Of a stretch of DNA of 64,000 bases, positions 16,634 through 24,298 are shown piece after piece (position 1 is the stretch's first letter; every line of letters begins with the position of its first letter). Source of the DNA: Pseudoduganella rivuli (GTDB lineage: Bacteria; Pseudomonadota; Gammaproteobacteria; Burkholderiales; Burkholderiaceae_D); the NCBI RefSeq assembly GCF_009674485.1, contig NZ_WKJJ01000014.1:124001-188000 (forward strand), written 5' to 3'. The notes beneath the pieces are model-generated. The model was not told where the DNA came from, made no database searches, and was given only the letters and a program-made list of their open reading frames with translations. A program made the translations under genes and the position numbers.

Positions 16634-16993
16634 TTATCCTGCTTTTGCCTTATGCCCCAGTTTCACCAGCGCCGCGATCAGCAATTCGCGGTGATCGCCC
16701 TGCACTTCGATGACGCCATCCTTGACGGTGCCGCCCGCGCCGCAGGCGGAGCGCAACTGCTTGCCCAGCACCGCCAGCGCCACGTCGTCCAGCGCCACAC
16801 CCTTGACCAGCGTGACGGCCTTGCCGCCCCGGCCCTTGGTTTGCAGCGATACCCGCACATTGCCGTCGCCACGCGGCGCGGCTTTCGCATTGGATTTACA
16901 AACGCAGTCAGCGACCGGCTTGCCACATTCGGGGCACATGCGGCCTGTTTCGGTGGAATAGACCAGGCCTCCCTGGGAACGGTTTTTCATCAT
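16634..16993 (-). CDS. yciH: YciH/SUI1-family translation factor homologue
   Basis: 119-120 residues in the SUI1/eIF1 fold. The opening GGLVYSTETGRMCPECGKP and the core VRVSLQTKGRGGKAVTLVKG, then LRSACGAGGTVKDGVIEVQGDHRE are diagnostic of bacterial YciH. The N-terminus carries CPEC and CVC, four cysteines that could bind zinc. YciH influences start-codon fidelity in E. coli under stress, but its normal role is not settled. A TTG codon at 17002 overlaps the stop of the upstream gene and is in frame; the ATG pair at 16993/16990 is the more likely start. Confidence 0.85.
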   Translation of the reverse strand: MMKNRSQGGLVYSTETGRMCPECGKPVADCVCKSNAKAAPRGDGNVRVSLQTKGRGGKAVTLVKGVALDDVALAVLGKQLRSACGAGGTVKDGVIEVQGDHRELLIAALVKLGHKAKAG

Positions 16994-16998
16994 GGGCG

Positions 16999-17625
16999 TC
17001 AATATTTAAAAATCAGGGGCAAGGCGGGACGGAAGTCGTGCGACCGGCCTCTTACGCCGCCGTCGAATTCAATTTCCAGCAGGTGCGCATCGCCCGCGGC
17101 AAAGACCACCGGCACCGCCACCGGCGGCAGGCAGCGCGGCTGCACCACGGTGACACCCGTGATTTCACGCAGCGGCGCACGGTGCGCCAGCGGCTGCGCG
17201 CGTTCGGGCGGCAAGGCGTCCGGCCTGCCGCCTGGCGCAATATGAAACAACATGGGTTCCGACAAGGGGGCCAGCGCGATATCGCATGCGACGCCAGGCG
17301 GGAAGTAGGCGGGCTGGTAGCGCCAGGCGGCAAACGGCAACGGGCTGTCATCGCCTGGCGACGGCCGGAAACAGATGCCAAATGGCGAACCGCCGCCCGT
17401 CAGCCGCTCGAACAGCATGGTGGGCCGGGTCGCATCATTCTGCGCTTCCGCGGCATTTTCCAGCCACAGCAGTTCAATGAACGCGTTATCGAAGAAAAAG
17501 CGCCGGTTGGCGGTCCCCTGCCCCGGATGGCGGTTGCCGCTGCCTTCTGCCAGCCCGAAGTCCGCCAGCACGGCGGCTTGCGGCGCGCCGGGCTGCACGG
17601 CGATGAAAATGTGATCAATCAGCAT
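16999..17625 (-). CDS. Glyoxalase-like (VOC superfamily) protein
   Basis: 208 residues from MLIDHIFIAVQPGAP; the frame continues upstream but without a plausible start. The opening beta strand with DHIFIAV, the FFFDNAFIELLWLENAAEA segment, and the late HLLEIEFDGG fit the glyoxalase-like domain of the vicinal oxygen chelate superfamily. His4 and Glu residues in IELLWLE and LLEIEFD are candidate metal ligands. No substrate can be assigned. It overlaps by a few bases a possible TTG start of the yciH-like gene, so the two are probably co-transcribed. It is divergent from the GntR regulator, with about 100 bp between. Confidence 0.68.
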   Translation of the reverse strand: MLIDHIFIAVQPGAPQAAVLADFGLAEGSGNRHPGQGTANRRFFFDNAFIELLWLENAAEAQNDATRPTMLFERLTGGGSPFGICFRPSPGDDSPLPFAAWRYQPAYFPPGVACDIALAPLSEPMLFHIAPGGRPDALPPERAQPLAHRAPLREITGVTVVQPRCLPPVAVPVVFAAGDAHLLEIEFDGGVRGRSHDFRPALPLIFKY

Positions 17626-17726
17626 GGACGCGATTATATGGCATGGGCCGGCAAGCCTTTCATTGCAAGAAGCATCACACGCCACTACAATCAGCCGGTC
17701 ACACGCAGCCATTACCCGATAAAACA

Positions 17727-18428
17727 ATGAAGAAGCCCCAGGAACCGCAGGACGCCACGCCCGCTCCCGAACAACGGCTGTACCGCGTCGTCGCGGAACG
17801 CATCCAGCAATTGATCAAGGACGACAATATCGCCCCCGGTTCGCGCCTGCCGGCCGAACGGGAACTGTCCGCCAAACTCAATGTCAGCCGCGCGTCGCTG
17901 CGGGAAGCGCTGATCGCACTGGAACTGGGCGGCGTGGTCGAAGTGCGCGGCGGTTCCGGCGTCTATGTCAGCGAACAGGCGGCCTTGCCGGCCGCCGTGC
18001 CCGAAGTCGGCCCGGGTCCGTTTGAAGTGCTGTCCGCGCGCCGCCTGATCGAATGCGAAATCGCCGCCATCGCGGCCAAGAACGCCACCGATTCCGCTGT
18101 CGACGCGATCCTCAAGGCTGTCGAGGAAATGGAGCGCAGCCACGACGACCGCTCCAGCAATGAACTTGCCGACCGCAATTTCCACGTGGCGATCGCACGC
18201 GCCACCGGCAACACCGCGTTCGTCGGCGTGGTGGAATACCTGTGGGACCAGCGCGGCAGCCTGTGGCACCGGCTCAAGGAACATTACCGCACCGAGGATT
18301 TGCGCAAGGATACGCTGAGCGACCACCGCGCCATCCTCTCCGCGATCGCCGAACGCAATGGCCCCGCCGCCCGCTCGGCGATGCGCGCCCACCTGGAGCG
18401 CGTCACGCGCACCTTCTCGCGGGGCTGA
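17727..18428 (+). CDS. FadR-type GntR transcriptional regulator (candidate pectin regulon repressor)
   Basis: 233 residues from MKKPQEPQD. Residues about 15-85 form the GntR winged helix (RLYRVVAERIQQLI, GSRLPAERELSAKLNVSRAS, LREALIALELGGVVEVRGG). The rest is an all-helical FCD effector domain with the metal-ligand pattern NFHVAIARATGN and a late DHRAILSAI. FCD regulators usually bind sugar acids or related carboxylates and repress in their absence. The gene lies 190 bp before the GH105-DUF4861 operon, whose promoter carries TGGYC-N-GRCCA palindromes also found before the pectate lyase operon, a typical GntR TGG..CCA arrangement. Binding by this protein is inference. The related uronate regulators ExuR/UxuR are alternatives of the same class. 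Confidence 0.85.
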   Translation: MKKPQEPQDATPAPEQRLYRVVAERIQQLIKDDNIAPGSRLPAERELSAKLNVSRASLREALIALELGGVVEVRGGSGVYVSEQAALPAAVPEVGPGPFEVLSARRLIECEIAAIAAKNATDSAVDAILKAVEEMERSHDDRSSNELADRNFHVAIARATGNTAFVGVVEYLWDQRGSLWHRLKEHYRTEDLRKDTLSDHRAILSAIAERNGPAARSAMRAHLERVTRTFSRG

Positions 18429-18550
18429 GCTCCTGCCATGCCCTGCGATGCGCTGCGCGTGCATCCGGGGCGCTCTTTCCATTTCGTTGAAATGTTTGCC
18501 GGTGCGGCATGGCGCCACAGCGGCATGCGCACGTCCGTCCCAAAAAATTT

Positions 18551-18602
18551 TGGCTAGTCCAGATTGCGAATTTGGCCGGACCACATTAGAATGGCCTGAC
18601 CA
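18551..18602 (+). promoter_or_regulatory. Promoter of the GH105-DUF4861 operon with three operator copies
   Basis: TTGCGA (18564-18569) and TAGAAT (18587-18592) are spaced 17 bp. Three TGG..CCA sites are present: TGGCTAGTCCA (18551-18561) just upstream of -35, TGGCCGGACCA (18573-18583) in the spacer, and TGGCCTGACCA (18592-18602) overlapping and following -10. The first two occupy exactly the same offsets from -10 as the two sites of the pectate-lyase promoter at 54290-54331. Occupancy of the spacer site would block RNA polymerase, so repression is expected. Confidence 0.7.
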
Positions 18603-18618
18603 ATTACAAAGAGACGCC

Positions 18619-20025
18619 ATGAAAAAGTTACCGCACCTGCTGACCGGCGTGGCCGCCGCCATCTTCCTGCTGGGTTCCGTGCACGCCGCCGGCCCTTACC
18701 GCAATACGGACAACAAGAACCTCGACGATGTCTCCGAGGGCACCTATCCGATTCCGTACAAGATGCCCGTGGCCGCCGAGATCACCGGTGCGCTGGACCG
18801 CATCCGCGGTTACATGGAATCGACCACGCCGACCCGCGTCATCAACAAGAAAACCGGCGCGGAAATCACGGATTTCAGCAAGCCGGTGGCCGACGCCATC
18901 ATCGAACCAGCCAAGGGGGATTACGGCATCCTCGTCTATGAAATGGGCCTGTTCCATTCCGGCCTGCTGAAGGCAGCGGAAGCCACGGGGGACAAGCGCT
19001 ACCTGGCCATGACAGAGCGCCACTTCGCCTTCTTCAAGGACAAGCTGCCCTACTTCGCGGCCCAGGAAAAACAGTTCAAGCTGGAACGCGCCAACAGTTT
19101 CGCGCGCTTCCTCGATCCCCGTTCGCTGGACGATGCCGGCTCCTTCTGCGCGGCGCTGATGCGCGTGCGCCATGCGAAAGTCGGCCCGGACTTGTCCGCC
19201 ATGATCGCTTCCTGCAGCGACTGGGTCGCCAATAAACAATTCCGCCTGACTGACGGCACGCTGGCGCGCAAGCGCCCGCAAGCGGTGTCGCTGTGGGGCG
19301 ACGACATGTACATGGGCATCCCCGCGCTGGCGGAACTGGGCCGCATGACGGGCGAGCGCAAATACTTCGACGACGCCGTCAACAATGTGCTGAACATGTC
19401 GCGCTACCTGTTCAACCCGCAACTGGGCATTTATACGCACGGCTGGCACCAGAATGCGCCGGATTCGCCCCGTTTCTACTGGTCGCGCGCCAACGGCTGG
19501 GCCGTACTGGCCATGTCGGACTTGCTGGACGTGCTGCCCAAGGACCACCCGGGCTATGAACCGGTGCTGAACCAGTTGCGCGCCAGCCTGAAAGGCATCG
19601 CGGAACGCCAGTCGGGCGCGGGCCTGTGGCACCAGATGATCGACCGTAACGACTCCTACCTGGAGACGTCGGCCAGCGCCATGTTCGTGTACACCATCGC
19701 GCACGCGATCAACCAGGGTTGGATCAGCCCCACCACGTATGGCTCCATCGCGCAGACCGGCTGGCAGGCGCTGTCGGCGAAGATCACGGCCAAGGGCGAG
19801 ATCGAAGGCATCTGCGTCGGCACCACGCTGGCGGGCGACCAGACGTATTACTACAACCGCCCCACCAGCGTGCACGCGCTGCACGGCTATGGCCCGACGC
19901 TGATGGCGGGCGCGGAAATCCTCAAAATGCTGAAAAGCCCGAACGTCAACATCGAGTACAAGGTGCGCACCTACCACTACCAGCCGAAAGGCAATGGCGC
20001 CACCGATTACCGCGAACACCACTGA
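18619..20025 (+). CDS. Exported GH105 unsaturated rhamnogalacturonyl/glucuronyl hydrolase
   Basis: 468 residues starting at MKKLPHLLTGVAAAIFLLGS, a signal peptide, with an AAGAG site before the ATG; the frame runs further upstream through the promoter, which rules out the earlier start. The (alpha/alpha)6-barrel GH88/GH105 motifs are present: SLWGDDMYMGIP (Asp pair), YTHGWHQNAPDS, YWSRANGW, YLETSASAMFVY and HALHGYGPTLMAG. Such enzymes remove the 4,5-unsaturated uronic acid left at the non-reducing end by pectate or rhamnogalacturonan lyases. Here it is exported, so it acts in the periplasm. It is first in an operon with the DUF4861 gene 12 bp downstream. Confidence 0.88.
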   Translation: MKKLPHLLTGVAAAIFLLGSVHAAGPYRNTDNKNLDDVSEGTYPIPYKMPVAAEITGALDRIRGYMESTTPTRVINKKTGAEITDFSKPVADAIIEPAKGDYGILVYEMGLFHSGLLKAAEATGDKRYLAMTERHFAFFKDKLPYFAAQEKQFKLERANSFARFLDPRSLDDAGSFCAALMRVRHAKVGPDLSAMIASCSDWVANKQFRLTDGTLARKRPQAVSLWGDDMYMGIPALAELGRMTGERKYFDDAVNNVLNMSRYLFNPQLGIYTHGWHQNAPDSPRFYWSRANGWAVLAMSDLLDVLPKDHPGYEPVLNQLRASLKGIAERQSGAGLWHQMIDRNDSYLETSASAMFVYTIAHAINQGWISPTTYGSIAQTGWQALSAKITAKGEIEGICVGTTLAGDQTYYYNRPTSVHALHGYGPTLMAGAEILKMLKSPNVNIEYKVRTYHYQPKGNGATDYREHH

Positions 20026-20037
20026 TACGGAGCGGCC

Positions 20038-21252
20038 ATGATGCGCATTACCCCAGTCACCACCGCCGCGGTCGCACTTCTGTTTGCGGCGCCCGCGTGG
20101 GCGGCAACGTTGTCCGTCACGGTCAGCCATGACCTCGACATCGCGCGCCCGTCGGAAACCATCACGATTCCCTGGGCGGACGTCAACAAGGCGTTGCCGA
20201 ACGCGCTGATCCAGCGCATCGCCGTCAAGGATGCGCAGGGCCGCGTGCTGCCGCACCAGGTCACGAACGTGGCGCCGCAGGCGAAAGACCCGAACAACGT
20301 CGGTATCGCCTACGGCGAACTGATTTTCCAGCACAGCTTCGCCCCTGGCGAAAAGAGCGCCACCTTCACGGTGGAAAAGACCGACACGCTGGCGCCCGTG
20401 TTCCCAACCAAGGTTTCGGCCCGCTACGTGCAGGAACGGCTGGACGACTTCGCTTGGGAAAACGACAAGATCGCGCACCGCACCTATGGTCCCGCGCTGG
20501 CGGCGCCCGCCCCTGCCGGCAGCGGCAAGGAAGTGCTGGTCACCAGCGGCCTCGATATCTGGTTCAAGCGCGTCAGCTACCCGATCGTCGACCGCTGGTA
20601 CAACAAGGGCCACGACCACTACCACCATGACGAAGGCGAAGGCATGGACATGTACAACGTGGGCCGCTCGCGCGGCGCCGGCGGCGTTGGCGTGTGGGAT
20701 GGGAAGACGCTGTACAACAGCACCAATTACGCCGAATGGAAAGTGCTGGCCAACGGCCCGGTGCGGGCCATCTTCGAACTGCGCTACAACGGCTGGGATG
20801 CGGCCGGTACCCAAGTGTCGGAAACCAAGCGCTTCACGGTGGACGCTGGCCACCAGTTCGACACCATCGACAGCACGTTCACGTTCAGCGGCCCGGCCAA
20901 ACTCGACGTGGCGGCGGGCCTGAACAAGACGCCCACCGACAAGGGTCAGAATCCCGTGGTCGGCGTCGAGCGCGACACGAAGTCGCACGCGCTGCTGCAA
21001 TGGGTCGAACAGGCGTCCAACGGCGCCTTCGGCGTCGCCATCGTGCTGCCCGCGTCGACCGGTTACGCGGAAGATGCACTGAACCAGCTGATCGTGGCAC
21101 CGGTGGAATCCGGCAAACCGCTGCGCTACCTGGTGGGCGCGGCGTGGAGCCGGGCCGGCGAGATCACCACGCGCGAGCAATGGCAAACGTACGTGGCGCA
21201 GGCGGCGGCGCGGTTGAACAGCCCGGTGCGGGTCAGCCTGCAAGCGAAGTGA
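20038..21252 (+). CDS. Secreted DUF4861-domain protein of the pectin operon
   Basis: 404 residues, signal peptide VALLFAAPAWA, ATG or the adjacent second ATG as start. The remainder matches my recollection of the DUF4861 family, a secreted beta-sandwich-like protein regularly found next to GH105/GH88 genes. A striking centre is GHDHYHHDEGEGMD (residues 191-204): four histidines and several acids in 14 residues, followed by the glycine-rich GRSRGAGGVGVWDG. Such a patch suits metal binding or catalysis. Further conserved-looking parts are YVQERLDDFAWENDKIAHRTYGPAL and FELRYNGW. Co-transcription with GH105 under a pectin operator suggests it acts on unsaturated pectin oligomers as a lyase, hydrolase or esterase. 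The activity is not established by anything visible here. Confidence 0.75.
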   Translation: MMRITPVTTAAVALLFAAPAWAATLSVTVSHDLDIARPSETITIPWADVNKALPNALIQRIAVKDAQGRVLPHQVTNVAPQAKDPNNVGIAYGELIFQHSFAPGEKSATFTVEKTDTLAPVFPTKVSARYVQERLDDFAWENDKIAHRTYGPALAAPAPAGSGKEVLVTSGLDIWFKRVSYPIVDRWYNKGHDHYHHDEGEGMDMYNVGRSRGAGGVGVWDGKTLYNSTNYAEWKVLANGPVRAIFELRYNGWDAAGTQVSETKRFTVDAGHQFDTIDSTFTFSGPAKLDVAAGLNKTPTDKGQNPVVGVERDTKSHALLQWVEQASNGAFGVAIVLPASTGYAEDALNQLIVAPVESGKPLRYLVGAAWSRAGEITTREQWQTYVAQAAARLNSPVRVSLQAK

Positions 21253-21284
21253 CAGTGTTTTTGTAGTCGGTAGTTGTTGTATCT

Positions 21285-21340
21285 CTGTGTGATGTCTTTG
21301 GGGCCGGACGAGGAAACTCTCCGGCCTGTTTTTTTTATTT
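21285..21340 (+). terminator. Rho-independent terminator of the GH105-DUF4861 operon
   Basis: Stem GGCCGGA / TCCGGCC (21302-21308 / 21320-21326), continued inside by GAG-GAAA-CTC with a GNRA-type tetraloop and followed by a T-rich run to 21340. The 17 bases before the stem are repeated, inverted, at the terminator 22097-22147. Confidence 0.85.
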
Positions 21341-21408
21341 AGGTCCCGCCTTTGATGCAAGAACGATAACATCGTAAAATTGCGCTCTTTACATGTGAAA
21401 GCCGCGCC

Positions 21409-22089
21409 ATGCCGACCCGCGATACCATCGACGTGCAGTTCCACGCCAACCAGACCGTGACCATCGCCGGCGTCACGCTGGCGCCGCTGGATGCTTATCC
21501 GATCCTGGAACAAGCGGCACAGCGCACCCCGCCGCCGCTGCTGAACTTCATCACGGACGAAGGTGCGGGATATGAATCTGTCGGCAGGATCATTTACCAG
21601 GCTGTGCGCGCGGGCTTTCCGGACGAAAGCTTCAGCTTCCACGATCCCTCGAGCAAGCCAGTCCTGCGGCCCGCAACCGAGGCCGACATTCCATTCTTGC
21701 TGGACTTGCGCCATCAAACCATGGACGCGACCATGATCGCGGCCGGCAAGACGCCATCCGACGAAGCCCATATGCAGCGCGTGCTGTATGCGTTCGAATC
21801 CGCCCACATCGTGCTGCTGGCGGACCAGCCTGTAGGCTTGCTGAAGGTGGTGCGCGACGCGCCAGTGTGGGACCTGGTCCAGATCCAGGTGGCGCCGTCC
21901 GCGCAGGGGAAAGGCTTGGGCGAGCGCTTGCTGCGCGGGCTGATCGCGCAGGCCATGGCATCCGATGTATCGGTCAAACTCAGCGTCTTCAAGGTCAATC
22001 CGGCGCTGCGGTTATATACGCGGCTGGGTTTTACGGTCACGGACGAAACTGAGGATGCCTATGAAATGGTGTTCATGAATCCGCGCTGA
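21409..22089 (+). CDS. GNAT-family N-acetyltransferase with N-terminal extension
   Basis: 226 residues. The acetyltransferase domain covers about residues 84-226: LRPATEADIPFLLDLR, then the acetyl-CoA pyrophosphate loop QVAPSAQGKGLGERLL (Gln166-Gly171), and LYTRLGFTV near the end. Residues 1-80 are a separate extension (VTIAGVTLAPLDAYPILEQAAQ) that I do not recognise. The substrate is unknown. The gene stands alone between two convergent-facing operons and is bracketed by two inverted related terminators, which may mark an inserted cassette. Ribosome site weak; TAAAAT at about 21373 may be its -10. Confidence 0.8.
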   Translation: MPTRDTIDVQFHANQTVTIAGVTLAPLDAYPILEQAAQRTPPPLLNFITDEGAGYESVGRIIYQAVRAGFPDESFSFHDPSSKPVLRPATEADIPFLLDLRHQTMDATMIAAGKTPSDEAHMQRVLYAFESAHIVLLADQPVGLLKVVRDAPVWDLVQIQVAPSAQGKGLGERLLRGLIAQAMASDVSVKLSVFKVNPALRLYTRLGFTVTDETEDAYEMVFMNPR

Positions 22090-22096
22090 CACCGGC

Positions 22097-22147
22097 AAAA
22101 AAACGGCCGGAAAAGTCACCCTTCCCGGCCCCAAAGACATCACACAG
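22097..22147 (-). terminator. Rho-independent terminator of the galM-GH43-symporter operon
   Basis: On the minus strand GGCCGGGAA pairs with TTTCCGGCC (9 bp with one G-T pair) and runs into seven Ts. It could also act on the plus-strand GNAT gene. Twenty-three bases (22125-22147) are an exact inverted copy of 21285-21307 in the terminator on the other side of the GNAT gene. Confidence 0.8.
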
Positions 22148-22225
22148 AAGAAAGTACAACTACTACAACGGCGCGCCTGCCGGTGCTGTTCACGGCGCCG
22201 GCAGGCGCACCCTACACAACCATCA

Positions 22226-23299
22226 TCACGCTGCCGAGAACCGGTAGAGTGACTCCGTCGCGTATGTTTCCCCCGGCCGCAGGACGGTCGGGGGGAAATC
22301 GGCCCGGTTCGGCGAATCCGGGAAGTGCTGCGGCTCCAGGCAGATGCCGCTGCGGTAGGCATAGGTGCGGCCCTTGCCCTTCAGGGTCCCGTCCAGGAAA
22401 TTGCCGCTGTAGAACTGCAAGCCCGGTTCGCGCGTGTACAGTTCCAGCACGCGGCCCGATGCCGGGTCGCGCAGCGTGGCGGCCAGCGCCAGCAAGCCCG
22501 GCACCGGTTTGTTCAAGACCCAGTTATGGTCGTAGCCCAGGCCACGGCGCAACTGTTCGTCGTCCACACCGATGCGCGAACCGATGGCTTGCGACTTGCG
22601 GAAGTCAAACGGGGTGCCCGCCACGGCCACGGGGCCGCCCACCGGAATCAAACCGGCATCGACCGGCGTGTAGCGGTCCGCGCAAATCTGCAGCTGGTGT
22701 CCCAGGATGCTGTCCTTTTCCGCGACGCCGGACAAATTGAAATACGCGTGCTGCGTCAGGTTCACCAGCGTGGCCTTGTCGGTCGTCGCGCGGTACACCA
22801 CCTTCAGTTCGTTGGCGTTGTTCAGCTGGTATTCGACTTCCACCTGCAGCTTGCCCGGATAGCCCATTTCGCCGTCGGCGCTGGTGTATTGCAACGCCAC
22901 GCCCACTTCATCGGCGCGCGTGAAGGCCTTGGCTTTCCACACCTGCTTGTGGAAGCCCTGGGCGCCGCCATGCAAATGGTTGGCGCCATTGTTGACGTCC
23001 AGCTGGTACTCCTTGCCGTCGATCGAGAACCTGCCGTTGGCGATACGGTTGCCATAGCGGCCGATCAGCGCGCCGAAATACGGCACGTCACCCTCGTAGG
23101 GCGTCACGCTGTCGAAACCGTGCGTGACGTCGGCCAGCTTGCCGTCCCGGTCCGGCACATGCAATTCGGTGATGATGCCGCCATAGTTGGTGACCTTCAC
23201 CTTCATGCCATTGCCGTTCTCCATCGTGAACAGCTTGACCGGCACGCCGGCTTGCGTGGCGCCGAACGGCGCTTCGGAAATGTGCAGCGTTTTCATCAT
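22226..23299 (-). CDS. galM: Aldose 1-epimerase (mutarotase)
   Basis: 357 residues without signal peptide; an AAGGA site precedes the ATG pair at 23299/23296. The family marks are all present: VKVTNYGGIITELHVPDRDGK at the start, GRYGNRIANGRFSIDG, NNGANHLHGGAQGFHKQVW with the catalytic His, NLTQHAYFNLSG with the second His, and the late LQFYSGNFLDGTLKGKG. It interconverts anomers of free sugars in the cytoplasm. As last gene of the symporter-GH43 operon it would speed alpha/beta conversion of L-arabinose (or galactose) released inside the cell, preparing it for the 1-dehydrogenase. Confidence 0.93.
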   Translation of the reverse strand: MMKTLHISEAPFGATQAGVPVKLFTMENGNGMKVKVTNYGGIITELHVPDRDGKLADVTHGFDSVTPYEGDVPYFGALIGRYGNRIANGRFSIDGKEYQLDVNNGANHLHGGAQGFHKQVWKAKAFTRADEVGVALQYTSADGEMGYPGKLQVEVEYQLNNANELKVVYRATTDKATLVNLTQHAYFNLSGVAEKDSILGHQLQICADRYTPVDAGLIPVGGPVAVAGTPFDFRKSQAIGSRIGVDDEQLRRGLGYDHNWVLNKPVPGLLALAATLRDPASGRVLELYTREPGLQFYSGNFLDGTLKGKGRTYAYRSGICLEPQHFPDSPNRADFPPTVLRPGETYATESLYRFSAA

Positions 23300-23308
23300 G
23301 GGAAGTCC

Positions 23309-24289
23309 TTACGCCACCGATGGCCGGCCAAACACCGGCATGCCCTGGTCATCCCAGCGCAATGGCTTGACATAGGTGTGGCGGTCCGGATTCCACAGCG
23401 GATCGCCGACGATTTCCGTGTACGTGCGGGCGTGGTACACCAGCAGCACCTCGCCATCGTCACCCACGGTAAAACTGTTATGGCCCGGGCCATAGACGCC
23501 GTGTTCGAAGCACGTTTGCAGCACCGGCGTGGCCGACTTGGTCCACGACGCGGGGTCCAGCAAGTCGGCGTTTTCATCGGCCCACAGCAAGCCCATCGCA
23601 TAATTTTCATCCGTCGCGCTGGCCGAATAGCTGATGAAGATCTTGCCGTTGCGTTTCAATACCGACGGGCCTTCGTTGACCCAGAAGCCGCGGATTTCCC
23701 AGTCAAATTCCGGCTTGGTCAGCATCACCGGCTTGCCTTCGATTTCCCACGGCGTTTTCATGGGCGCGATATACAGGTTCGAATTACCTTCGATAGCGGT
23801 ATCTTTTTGCGCCCACAGGTAATACAGCTGGCCATTATGCGTAAAAGTGGTCGCGTCCAGGCAGAACGTGTCGATGCCCGAATCGATCTGGCCCATGAAT
23901 TCCCATTCGCCTTCCAGTGGATTGGGATTCGCATTGCGGATCGCATACATGCGGTGCTGGAACAGCTTGTCCTTGATTTCCCGGCTGGGGGCGGCCGCGA
24001 AGTACACGTACCACGCGCCCTGGTTGTAATGCAGTTCCGGCGCCCACACCAGTTCACTGTACGGGCCCACGTTCGGCTTGTGCCACACGTCGACCTTGTC
24101 CGCATCCGCCAGTCCCGCGATGGTTTTCGAGCGGCGCAATTCAATGCGGTCGTATTGTGGCACGGATGCCGTGAAGTAGTAATAGCCGTCCGTATGCTTG
24201 ATGATGTAAGGATCGGCGCGTTGCTCGATCAGGGGCTTCAGGATTTCAGCCACAGGGTTCTCCATTTCCAGAAATTCAATTTGCCACAT
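23309..24289 (-). CDS. Cytoplasmic GH43 exo-alpha-L-arabinofuranosidase
   Basis: 326 residues (or 318 if ATG at 24265 is used; neither start has a clear ribosome site). There is no signal peptide, unlike the GH43 enzymes of the first locus. Catalytic positions: Asp in RADPYIIKHTDGYYYFTAS, Asp in FCLDATTF and Glu in VNEGPSVLKRNG; VWAPELHYNQGAWYVYFAAAP and GPGHNSF complete the propeller signature. The set resembles exo-acting alpha-1,5-arabinofuranosidases of subfamily 26. Ten bases separate it from the GPH symporter gene upstream, so imported arabino-oligosaccharides are the likely substrate. Confidence 0.87.
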   Translation of the reverse strand: MWQIEFLEMENPVAEILKPLIEQRADPYIIKHTDGYYYFTASVPQYDRIELRRSKTIAGLADADKVDVWHKPNVGPYSELVWAPELHYNQGAWYVYFAAAPSREIKDKLFQHRMYAIRNANPNPLEGEWEFMGQIDSGIDTFCLDATTFTHNGQLYYLWAQKDTAIEGNSNLYIAPMKTPWEIEGKPVMLTKPEFDWEIRGFWVNEGPSVLKRNGKIFISYSASATDENYAMGLLWADENADLLDPASWTKSATPVLQTCFEHGVYGPGHNSFTVGDDGEVLLVYHARTYTEIVGDPLWNPDRHTYVKPLRWDDQGMPVFGRPSVA

Positions 24290-24298
24290 GCTTGGTCA

